Positions 25,414-32,816 of a stretch of 41,181 bases of DNA are shown one piece after another; within the stretch, counting starts at the first letter, position 1, and each line of letters begins with the position of its first letter. The stretch spans positions 1 to 41,181 of the forward strand of contig CAZPMT010000036.1 in NCBI GenBank assembly GCA_964587655.1. The letters run 5' to 3'. Under the pieces are notes generated by a model. That model saw only the letters and a list, made by a program, of their open reading frames with translations. It made no database searches and had not been told where the DNA came from. Source of the DNA: CAZPMT01 sp964587655. Lineage in GTDB: Bacteria > Hydrogenedentota > Hydrogenedentia > Hydrogenedentales > SLHB01. Both the position numbers and the translations under genes were made by a program.

Positions 25414-26374
25414 GAATACGCCCGCCAAACCCGGAGATCGGACCTCCTCACCCGAAGAGGAGCGTTCGCCGCTCGGGCGGCGCAATTTCCTAAAGGCGGG
25501 CATGGGGACCATGGCCGCCTTCGCCGCCATGGCCGGCGTGGTGGAACCATTGCGGTCGCTCAAGGATGCGCCGAGTCTTGAGGAGTTCCTCCAGCAGCAC
25601 TACACGAAGCTCACCCCTGAGTTGATGGACAAGGTTCTCAGGCGCATCGAACGCGAGATTGCCAGAGACTACGGCGCGCAAGTGGAAGTCAAGGACCACA
25701 AGCCGATAGAAGGCGTGGAATTCGCGTATGCCCTCAATCTCACTCGATGCAACGGTTCCCGCCGATGCGTATACGCCTGCATGAAAGAAAACAACATCCC
25801 GCTCGATCATCCCGAGATGGCGTACATTCGCGTAATCGAGATGAGCATCGACTCGCTCGATCTGGAAGAGGGCGACGTGCAGTACGCGACCAACCCCGTG
25901 CCCCAAAAGGGCAAGTACTACATGCCCATCCAATGTCATCAGTGCCGAAAGCCCCCATGCACGAAGGTGTGCCCGGTCCAAGCCACATGGACGGATCCCG
26001 ACGGCGTCACGGTGGTCGATTACAACTGGTGCATAGGATGCCGGTACTGCATGGCCGCGTGTCCTTATGAGGCCCGGCGATTCAACTGGGACCGGCCTTC
26101 CCTGCCACCCGAGCAGATCAACCCGAACATGGGCTACCTCAGCAACCGAATCCGGTTGCGCGGGGTCGTGGAGAAGTGTCATTTCTGTTTGCACCGCACC
26201 CGCCAGGGCAAGAACCCCGCTTGCGCGGAGGCATGTCCGACCGGCTCGCGGGTGTTCGGCAACGTCCTCGACCCCGACGGCAGGATTCAGTTCATCCTCA
26301 AGCACAAGAGGGTCTACATACTGAAGGCCGAGGCAAAGACGATTCCACGCTTTTACTACTTCTTCGATGTGTGA
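25403..26374 (+). CDS. Tat-exported ferredoxin subunit (DsrO/HmcB-like) with one Cys ligand lost, module 2
   Basis: 323 residues. Twin-arginine signal GRRNFLKAG at 25-33, then about 75 residues of helical insert absent in module 1. Clusters: C178/181/186/190, C210/213/216/220 and C259/262/274/278 are complete. The first group reads C116-N-G-S119-R-R-C122-V-Y-A-C126, so Ser replaces the second Cys of the standard C-x2-C-x2-C-x3-C. That cluster may be absent, be [3Fe-4S], or use Ser or an outside residue as ligand. The ATG at 25403 follows GGAG; a frame opening at 25373 overlaps the cytochrome more deeply. Works with the NrfD subunit that follows 21 bases later. Confidence 0.9.
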   Translation: MASENTPAKPGDRTSSPEEERSPLGRRNFLKAGMGTMAAFAAMAGVVEPLRSLKDAPSLEEFLQQHYTKLTPELMDKVLRRIEREIARDYGAQVEVKDHKPIEGVEFAYALNLTRCNGSRRCVYACMKENNIPLDHPEMAYIRVIEMSIDSLDLEEGDVQYATNPVPQKGKYYMPIQCHQCRKPPCTKVCPVQATWTDPDGVTVVDYNWCIGCRYCMAACPYEARRFNWDRPSLPPEQINPNMGYLSNRIRLRGVVEKCHFCLHRTRQGKNPACAEACPTGSRVFGNVLDPDGRIQFILKHKRVYILKAEAKTIPRFYYFFDV

Positions 26375-26395
26375 GAAAGGCGTCAAGGTGAACCT

Positions 26396-27637
26396 ATGAT
26401 CCGAGCCTACCTGGTTTTCCTCGGCAGAGCATTTGTGCTGAGCTTTACCGGCGGCTGGCTGTTCTACGCGTGGATGGCTTTTCTAAGCCTCCTGGCCGTG
26501 GCTGGCGGAAACGTCTTTTGCCGCCAACTGGCGATAGGACTCGCCACCACGGGCATGACCGACCAGATCTCCTGGGGGATATACATCGCCAACTTCACCT
26601 TTCTCGTGGGACTCGCCGCGGCCGCCGTGATGCTCGTGATCCCGGCCTACATCTACCGCAACAAGGACATGCATGATGTTGTGCTTTTCAGCGAACTGCT
26701 CGCGATCTCCACGATGATCATGTGCCTCCTTTTCGTCATGGTCGACATTGGCCGCCCGGACCGCTTCTGGCACATGATGCCGTTCATCGGGCACCTCAAC
26801 TTTCCAAAATCCATGTTGGCGTGGGACGTCATCGTGCTAACCGGATACCTTCTCGTGAACATGCACATCGCCGGGTACCTGCTTTACATGAAGTATCTGG
26901 GACGCGCTCCGACGTTCATCTTCTATATGCCGTTCGTGGTCCTGTCGATCGCATGGGCCATCAGCATCCACACCGTTACCGCGTTTCTCTTCGTGGGGCT
27001 GGTCGGCAGGCCCTTCTGGAACACGGCTATCGTGGCGCCGCGCTTTCTCGGTTCGGCCTTTACGGCGGGGCCGGGCTTTCTGATCATCGCCTTTCAGATC
27101 ATCCGCTACTTCTCCGGCTTTAGGATCAGCGACAGGGCGCTGCACATCCTTCGGAACATTGTCACGGCTTCCCTGCTCGTGAACCTCTTTCTCCTGGCAT
27201 GCGAGGCCTTCAAGGAATTCTATGCGGCCTCCGCGCACAGCAGTTCCGCGCGTTTCCTCTTCTTCGGCCTCGAGTATCATGGCCAATATTACGGCAACCT
27301 TGCCCCGTGGGTCTGGACGGCCATAGGTATGGAAGTGATCGCCGGGATAATCCTCATCATTCCCCCCGTGGCGCGGCGTCTCGCGTTTCTCAACATCGCC
27401 TGTGTCCTCGCAAACGCCGGGATCTGGATCGAAAAAGGCGTGGGCATGGTGGTGCCCGGTTTCGTGCCGACCCCGCAAGGAACGGTCCTCGAATATTATC
27501 CCACATGGACCGAAGGGGTCATTTCCGTTGGGATTTGGGCATTCGGACTCCTGATCTTCTCCTGGATGCTCCATTTGGCCATACCGATCATGACGGGCAA
27601 GTTCCACATCCGGGCTGAGGAAGCTCAGCCGAGTTAG
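26396..27637 (+). CDS. NrfD/DsrP-like quinone-interacting membrane subunit, module 2
   Basis: 413 residues, about ten helices. The lead FYAWMAFLSLLAVAGG and GMTDQISWGIYIANFTFLVGLAAAAVMLVIPAYIY, with the loop VDIGRPDRFWHMMPFIGHLNFPKSMLAWDVIVLTGYLL, is characteristic of the DsrP/HmeB/ActC branch of NrfD proteins that exchange electrons with menaquinone. It is longer and of a different subfamily from module 1's NrfD, so the modules probably come from separate ancestors brought together. AAGGTG precedes the ATG at 26396. DsrM and DsrK homologues are not present here, so dsr naming would be unsafe. Confidence 0.9.
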   Translation: MIRAYLVFLGRAFVLSFTGGWLFYAWMAFLSLLAVAGGNVFCRQLAIGLATTGMTDQISWGIYIANFTFLVGLAAAAVMLVIPAYIYRNKDMHDVVLFSELLAISTMIMCLLFVMVDIGRPDRFWHMMPFIGHLNFPKSMLAWDVIVLTGYLLVNMHIAGYLLYMKYLGRAPTFIFYMPFVVLSIAWAISIHTVTAFLFVGLVGRPFWNTAIVAPRFLGSAFTAGPGFLIIAFQIIRYFSGFRISDRALHILRNIVTASLLVNLFLLACEAFKEFYAASAHSSSARFLFFGLEYHGQYYGNLAPWVWTAIGMEVIAGIILIIPPVARRLAFLNIACVLANAGIWIEKGVGMVVPGFVPTPQGTVLEYYPTWTEGVISVGIWAFGLLIFSWMLHLAIPIMTGKFHIRAEEAQPS

Positions 27638-27647
27638 GCTAGAGTAG

Positions 27648-29441
27648 ATGTCGAATCCCAACCCCACGATCGAAAACAGACTCGACCAACTGACGGAGCA
27701 AGTCCTAGTGCTCACGGCCAGGGTGGACGAACTGACGGCATTGACCCGCGCACTCTCTCAGAAAAGCCCGCCCGTCCAGGTCCCCCCCACTCCGGAAGAT
27801 TCCACGGAGCCGTCTTCGGGGTTGGGCAAGTTCATTGCGGCCCCGACATTTCTCCTCGGCGTGGGCACGGTCTGTTTCTTTCTCGTGGTGGCGCTCATCC
27901 TCAGGACCATAGCCGACACCAAGGTCGTCAACCAGCCTCTCGGCACCGCGCTTGGCATCGCCTACGCCTCGTGCCTGATTCTCTACGGATATCGCCGATA
28001 TGCCAGGACGCAACCCCTTGCCGCGATCTACGTCGTTTGCGGCGGCTTCCTGCTGCTCTCGATCGTCTTCGAGACCCATAGCTCGTTCCACGTGATCTCG
28101 GCGCCGCTCGCCTACACCATACTCGGCGTATCGCTCGCCGTTATGACCGGGCTCGGACTGCGCTCCGGCCGCTTCGTGCCCATATACACGGGTATTCTCG
28201 GAACAACCCTCACGGGAATGGCCCTCGATTTTCCAGACTCCCTCTTCCCCGCTCTAGCCGGCCTTCTTCTCCTGGCCAATGGCGCGGCCTACGTGTCAGG
28301 TCGCGTCCCCAAGTGCGCGTGGCTCAAGTGGGCCGTTCTCTTTATCACGCTGTTCTTCTGGTTCGTGTGGACCCTCAAGGCCCGCGTCCCGCTGATGAAA
28401 GGCAAGATCCCTCCCTTTGAATTGGCCCCGCAATGGATCATTCTCGGACTTGGCGCCTTTACCCTCGGCGCTACCCTCGTCCTGGCCGCGGCCGTCCTGA
28501 AGAAAACAGCCACTGTCGGTCTTTACGAAACCGTGCTGCCCATGCTCAACGCCGCCATCGTGGTCGTGGTCGTGCAGACAATCGCGATCCCGTACCATTC
28601 CGCATCCGGCCTCACCTCGACAGTGGGAGTAGGTCTCGCTCTTGTCTATATGATCCTCGCCGTCTTGTTCCTGCAAACAAGTGAGAAGGGCGCCCGCGCG
28701 GCCCCAAGCTTCACGACTGCTTTCGTCGTTCTCTTAATGGCCTTTCTGCCCGGATGCATCGGAAACGCTTCCGCCGTCCTGCTGATCTGGTCTCTCATTG
28801 CGGTCGGGATCGCAGCCATTCCTCCGCTTGCGCGAAATCCTTACCTCCTTCTCATCTCCCACCTCTTTCAAAGCGTCGCCTGTATCGGGGCCATCTTCTC
28901 AGGAAGCCTGTCGGTCAACCCGTCGCCCACCTTCGGCCAAGCCGTCATCGCTTCGCTGCTCGCCGGGATCTGTCTTGCCCACCGCGTCCTTTCTCGCGCG
29001 GCCTCAGCCCGTTTCAGCCGCCATTACCCAGACAAGATTGACGCCGCCTCGTACACAACCGTGTTGCTGTTAGGGGCCGGACTCCTGTATACGTTCGGCG
29101 CATCCCGAATGCTACTGTCTTTCGGGCTGAACTCTTTCCATGCAGGCGACGATGCATTTCAGGCCGGCCAATCCGTCCTCATCAACCTCGGTGCGCTTGC
29201 GGTAGCCCTGGCCGGCGTGAAAGCGAAGGATGGTGAGATGCTTGCCGTGGCCGTCGTAATCGCCATCGTTGGCGCCGCGAAAGTGTTCGCATACGATTTC
29301 GCCCACTTGCGCGGGGTCCTGCTCGTCCTGAGCATCTTCTCTTTTGCCGTTACCGCCACTCTAGGATCCGTCCTTTGCGGGCGCTGGCAACGCCTGCCCG
29401 TTCGCCAAGGCCCGGATGAGCCGCCCGGCAAGACGCCATAG
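27648..29441 (+). CDS. DUF2339-like multi-pass membrane protein with N-terminal coiled coil
   Basis: 597 residues. Residues 5-40 (IENRLDQLTEQVLVLTARVDELTALTRAL) form a heptad coiled coil, followed by a Pro-rich linker and about sixteen to eighteen closely spaced membrane helices ending at 585. This is the layout of DUF2339 predicted membrane proteins, of unknown function. It starts ten bases after module 2's NrfD stop and is the last gene of the plus-strand run; the coiled coil may hold a multimer or contact the other subunits. A few basic and Gly/Pro residues end the protein. Family placement rests on architecture only. Confidence 0.7.
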   Translation: MSNPNPTIENRLDQLTEQVLVLTARVDELTALTRALSQKSPPVQVPPTPEDSTEPSSGLGKFIAAPTFLLGVGTVCFFLVVALILRTIADTKVVNQPLGTALGIAYASCLILYGYRRYARTQPLAAIYVVCGGFLLLSIVFETHSSFHVISAPLAYTILGVSLAVMTGLGLRSGRFVPIYTGILGTTLTGMALDFPDSLFPALAGLLLLANGAAYVSGRVPKCAWLKWAVLFITLFFWFVWTLKARVPLMKGKIPPFELAPQWIILGLGAFTLGATLVLAAAVLKKTATVGLYETVLPMLNAAIVVVVVQTIAIPYHSASGLTSTVGVGLALVYMILAVLFLQTSEKGARAAPSFTTAFVVLLMAFLPGCIGNASAVLLIWSLIAVGIAAIPPLARNPYLLLISHLFQSVACIGAIFSGSLSVNPSPTFGQAVIASLLAGICLAHRVLSRAASARFSRHYPDKIDAASYTTVLLLGAGLLYTFGASRMLLSFGLNSFHAGDDAFQAGQSVLINLGALAVALAGVKAKDGEMLAVAVVIAIVGAAKVFAYDFAHLRGVLLVLSIFSFAVTATLGSVLCGRWQRLPVRQGPDEPPGKTP

Positions 29442-29474
29442 CCGCCAGACGATTGCCACTACCACAAGCCCCCC

Positions 29475-29568
29475 TTTCGTGCTCGTAATCGAACAAATGA
29501 AATATATGCTACCATCTGCTATGCGACTATGGTCATTATTGTCTTCGATTACGAACACGAGCACGAAA
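29475..29568. repeat. Long interrupted inverted repeat between converging genes
   Basis: TTTCGTGCTCGTAATCGAA (29475-29493) pairs with TTCGATTACGAACACGAGCACGAAA (29544-29568) once a six-base insert in the right arm is skipped. The 50-base AT-rich centre has no gene. It lies between the DUF2339-like gene and the methyltransferase, whose stop codon is inside the right arm, and could act as a two-way terminator or be a miniature element. Confidence 0.8.
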
Positions 29569-30127
29569 AGGACAAACCGTAGTGCCAGGGAGGAAGGTCA
29601 ATGACCGTGTTTTCGAGCGTCAACAAACGAGTATCACGCGCCCAATCAACGATGCTCTCCGGTCTTGGACGTATCTCAAGGCTTGGACCTCGCGGCGTAG
29701 CGGGGTCATACCGCCAGTGAATCGCGAGAACGCGGCCCCCAGGACGAACCACACGCGCCGCTTCAGCCAACAGTTGGACGGGTTCCTCGCAATGCAGAAT
29801 ATTGAAGAGTAAGCAGGCGTCTTGAGATTCGCTCGAAACGCCGAACCCGTCCGTGAACACGTCTCGCTCGAAGCAAACGATATTGTTCACATCCGCGTCC
29901 TTGGCCCGGCTGATCGTCCGGGCGATCATGACCGGCTCGATGTCGTAAGTCCGCAATACCCCGGAAATCCGACGCGCCACGGGAATCGTAAAGGTCCCAT
30001 AGCCGCAGCCGAGTTCGACGACATCCCGAAGTGCGCCGTCAATTCCAAGACGGCTGAGGATTAGCTCCACGTCGAACAGGGTTTCCCAATAGGCCTCTTC
30101 CGGCATCCCGCTTTCCCGCAGCTTCAT
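29549..30127 (-). CDS. Small class I SAM methyltransferase
   Basis: 192 residues. Motif I VELGCGYGTFTIPV at 37-50, beta-2 TYDIE, then LLFNILHCEEPVQLL and VVRPGGRVLAIHW, the Methyltransf_11/25 pattern. The ATG at 30127 lies 14 bases after the DsrE-like stop; an extension to 30256 would cross that gene. The last codons (GLSFSCSCS) come from the inverted repeat arm at 29544-29568, so the natural C-terminus may have been altered. The co-transcribed DsrE hints at a thiol or sulfur-related substrate, which is only inference. Confidence 0.85.
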   Translation of the reverse strand: MKLRESGMPEEAYWETLFDVELILSRLGIDGALRDVVELGCGYGTFTIPVARRISGVLRTYDIEPVMIARTISRAKDADVNNIVCFERDVFTDGFGVSSESQDACLLFNILHCEEPVQLLAEAARVVRPGGRVLAIHWRYDPATPRGPSLEIRPRPESIVDWARDTRLLTLENTVIDLPPWHYGLSFSCSCS

Positions 30128-30141
30128 AACCGAGAACTCCC

Positions 30142-30462
30142 TTACACCGTAATCACTTTGTCGGAATCGCGTATGATTTCGTACTGGTCTTTCAGCGTCG
30201 ACAACGGACAAATATCCGATCCTTGCGACTCCCGAAGCTTGAGACACGTTCCACAAGCCTGGAACTGACCTCCGGTTTCCAGCACTTTCTTCGCCAGACC
30301 CCTGACATCGAATTTGGGATCGGCGATCTTGTCGATCTCCACGCCGCGTCCCGACAGGAATATCCTCACGGCGTCTCCCTGCTGAAGGCTGTAGTGCGCA
30401 AGTCGTAGCGCATTGAAAACGGTCTCCGGGTCAGTTTGCGTGATGATGATGCCGAGTTTCAT
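30142..30462 (-). CDS. DsrE/DsrF-like sulfur-relay protein
   Basis: 106 residues of the DsrE/F/H fold. The start MKLGIIITQTDPETVFNALRLA and LQQGDAVRIFLSGRGVE are family features. Cys70 and Cys73 sit in FQACGTCLKLR, the loop that carries the persulfide-bearing Cys in DsrE and TusD, and Cys85 lies in the following segment. It likely carries or transfers sulfane sulfur in the cytoplasm. It follows the beta-barrel gene by 15 bases. Together with the SQR-type flavoprotein and ArsR-rhodanese regulator it points to sulfur handling in this region. Confidence 0.85.
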   Translation of the reverse strand: MKLGIIITQTDPETVFNALRLAHYSLQQGDAVRIFLSGRGVEIDKIADPKFDVRGLAKKVLETGGQFQACGTCLKLRESQGSDICPLSTLKDQYEIIRDSDKVITV

Positions 30463-30477
30463 TGCACATTCCTTTTC

Positions 30478-31788
30478 TCAGAAATCGAAACGAACATTGA
30501 TGAAGATGTTGTCACTCTTGTTAAATTGCCCGAAAGAGGTCGTAATGCTTTGCCCGCCGAAAAGGTTTGCCCCTACGGACATTGTAAGGTTGTCTGTCGC
30601 CTTGTAGGAGACAAGGGGTTGCACGAAATAATCCTCGTCAGTTGGGCTCCAGGCGGCGAACAGGGACAGTTTCCACGCCTGGTAGTACAAGAGTTGCGTT
30701 AAGCGCACTGAGGCGACCCCGCGAAACTCATCTTGGGACGGACTTCCGCGAGGTAGAGAATCCCGGTGGGCCCCGTAACGCGCCATGAGTTCGCTGTAGA
30801 GTTGAAGCCCCACCGTAAAATCGGTCCACGGTTCGCGCTGGTAACCGACGAGAAATCTCCACTGAGAATTGGGCAGAGCGGGGTCCGTTCCGCTCCGATC
30901 CTCACTCGAGTCGTAGTAGCCGGCCTCCAAGCTGAGCACCCCTTTCCACAAGCTTCGTTGCGCGCTGGCGCCATACACGGACAACTCGGGGAAAAACCGC
31001 GTGGCCTCAATGGGAAAAACAGGGTTATCGATCTCGATGCTCGGGGTGTGCCAAAACCCCCGGTAGGCGTACAGCGACAGATCGAAGCCCGCCGCCTGAC
31101 GATATACGCGCAGTGCCAATTCAGTATTGGATAGCTTCGTTGCAGGTTCCACCTTCTCTTGCTTGGGCACGCCGCTTGTGGGATCGAAAAGGAAGAACCG
31201 ATCGGGCGAGGGCAGGTTGTCCTCCGTGAAGAAAGGGATGGTCAAGAACTCCACATTCAGGATATCAGACGAGTAGCGTACGCGAACCCCATCTGCCCCG
31301 AGCTTCAGGTATTCCGCTGGCCGGCCGGAGAAGAAGGATGCCCAGTCTTTCGGGAAAACGTCATTGATGAAAAAAAGATCGCCCACTCCCCACGTGACGA
31401 TCTGGCGGCCCAGGCGCAGATCAAGAGGTCCCCTCGTGTACTCCGCGTACGCCTCGCGAAGATCAAGATCTACTTCGTCCGCGACGGCATCGTAGTAGAT
31501 ATCTCCTTTGACTTGAAGCATGAGATCGCCAATCTTGCGTTGCCTCATTGCACTCACATCCAGGCGCAACCGCGCTTCCCCCAGGACAAAGTCGCTATCA
31601 CCGCCCTTGGGCTGGACGCCCGTCGTACGCACCGCCCCAGCACCCAGCAGAAATCCGTGCACGTCAAAAGGCGCCTTCCGTTCGTCAGTGTCCGTGGTGT
31701 CGGGCGAAGCAGGCGGATCCTGGCCCATGGCGAAGAAGGACGGTGCAGTAACTAACAGGATCGTTACAAAGGCCCACATAGTGTGCAT
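30478..31788 (-). CDS. Outer-membrane beta-barrel protein
   Basis: 436 residues. Signal peptide MHTMWAFVTILLVTAPSFFAMG, then a run of amphipathic strands with alternating aromatic and polar residues, ending NVRFDF with the terminal Phe required by the BAM machinery. Motifs such as LRLGRQIVTWGVGD are like DUF1302/porin-type barrels found with LolA-like and MMPL genes. The ATG at 31788 directly abuts the stop of the LolA-like gene (TGAATG), so they are co-translated. A role as outer-membrane partner for lipid or small-molecule export is likely by context but not shown. Confidence 0.8.
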   Translation of the reverse strand: MHTMWAFVTILLVTAPSFFAMGQDPPASPDTTDTDERKAPFDVHGFLLGAGAVRTTGVQPKGGDSDFVLGEARLRLDVSAMRQRKIGDLMLQVKGDIYYDAVADEVDLDLREAYAEYTRGPLDLRLGRQIVTWGVGDLFFINDVFPKDWASFFSGRPAEYLKLGADGVRVRYSSDILNVEFLTIPFFTEDNLPSPDRFFLFDPTSGVPKQEKVEPATKLSNTELALRVYRQAAGFDLSLYAYRGFWHTPSIEIDNPVFPIEATRFFPELSVYGASAQRSLWKGVLSLEAGYYDSSEDRSGTDPALPNSQWRFLVGYQREPWTDFTVGLQLYSELMARYGAHRDSLPRGSPSQDEFRGVASVRLTQLLYYQAWKLSLFAAWSPTDEDYFVQPLVSYKATDNLTMSVGANLFGGQSITTSFGQFNKSDNIFINVRFDF

Positions 31789-32634
31789 TCACCTGATCCA
31801 TTTCAGCGGCGGATTCTGCAGGGCGTGCTCCGTAAAGGCATCGTCGCCCAATTCCACGTCATAGCCCACACTGTCGAGGGTTACCTCCGTACGGTGTCCC
31901 GTCTTGACGTTTCTCATGGTGCGCTTCGTTACCGTGGGAATCGTCTTCTTCGCGTCCCCATCTCCCGCGGCAACAAGCTCAATCTTGTCCGCCGTGAAAA
32001 CCCGCGCCAATTCATTTTGAGCGTCGTAGTATTCTTCCTTAAGAGGCAGGAATCTATTTTCGTCTATCCAGGCAAGTTTCTTTGTGTAGTCCATTGGGCT
32101 TTGGGGCACGCTCTGGACGACGTAGCAGAGAGCTTCCCCCAGTTTCTCCTCACGGAGCAGCGTGTGGGCGTCCGCGGATAGATCCCGGCCGGAGATGTCC
32201 TCGTAAGTGAAGTCCGACCCAACGAAGCTAGATCGGCTGTCGCTGGCGGCGACCCGACGGACTATGTTGAGGGCCGGAATGAAGATCCAGCGGTCGTCGT
32301 CCTTTTCCGGGTACTTCCAGACGAGAAACGCCGTGCGGCGTACGTCGCCAGGCTCATGGAAGTACAAGAAGTACTTCTGCTCCTTGCTGTTGGGTTCATT
32401 TCTGCGGAGCATCGTGAGGACCCTGGTGCGCTTCTTGCCGGTGTCCGTGATCAAATCCATCGTGATCTTGGCCTTCATGTCGGCCCCAGGGTAGTAGAAG
32501 GCCTGTTGGGATGCCTCAAGGATGTCGACTGGGGTCATAGCCTTCGGCGCTTGGCGCGCGGGTTCCTCCGCGCGAAGCGTGGCGCCCAAAACGCCAAGAG
32601 CAACGACAATCAACGACCAGCTAACACGTCGCAT
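31789..32634 (-). CDS. LolA-like outer-membrane lipoprotein-sorting protein
   Basis: 281 residues. The ATG at 32634 follows GAGAGGAG and opens a signal peptide (MRRVSWSLIVVALGVLGATLRA); the longer frame to 32730 is shadow. The half-barrel features are TRVLTMLRRNEPNSKEQKYFLYFHEPGDVRRTAFLVWKYP and DRWIFIPALNIVRRVAASDSRSSFVGSDFTYEDI, characteristic of the LolA-like family usually next to RND/MMPL exporters, where it is thought to carry lipids across the periplasm. It is first of a four-gene unit and shares a divergent promoter region with the sigma factor. Confidence 0.9.
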   Translation of the reverse strand: MRRVSWSLIVVALGVLGATLRAEEPARQAPKAMTPVDILEASQQAFYYPGADMKAKITMDLITDTGKKRTRVLTMLRRNEPNSKEQKYFLYFHEPGDVRRTAFLVWKYPEKDDDRWIFIPALNIVRRVAASDSRSSFVGSDFTYEDISGRDLSADAHTLLREEKLGEALCYVVQSVPQSPMDYTKKLAWIDENRFLPLKEEYYDAQNELARVFTADKIELVAAGDGDAKKTIPTVTKRTMRNVKTGHRTEVTLDSVGYDVELGDDAFTEHALQNPPLKWIR

Positions 32635-32777
32635 GGCTGAACTCCTCTCGAAGTAATCGGTTGAACAGTAGAATGAGACCCGGAAAGTGGATCGCGAGCA
32701 CCAGCCCTGTCGGCGTCGGCAGGGATGCAAGCGGCGCCGCCGTGACTGTTGGCAGGTAACGCTCGATCCAGCCTCGG

Positions 32778-32791
32778 CATCATATATGATG
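32778..32791. promoter_or_regulatory. 14-bp perfect palindrome in the divergent region
   Basis: CATCATATATGATG lies between the LolA-like gene and the sigma factor, 26 bases before the latter's start. It includes TATGAT, a fair -10 for the plus strand, but no -35 at the right distance. It may be an operator or the -10 of an alternative-sigma promoter. Confidence 0.4.
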
Positions 32792-32816
32792 TAATGAAAA
32801 GGATGCCTGTCTGACG

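Noticed and set aside
22840..27637. Naming the ferredoxin and NrfD genes dsrO and dsrP
   Set aside because: Similarity is at family level only, the cytochromes have four heme sites rather than DsrJ's three, and dsrM, dsrK and dsrAB are absent.
30605..30630. A GACAAGGGGTTGCA sequence like the REP core
   Set aside because: It lies within well-behaved beta-barrel codons (FVQPLVSYKAT) and lacks the inverted partner, so it is probably chance.
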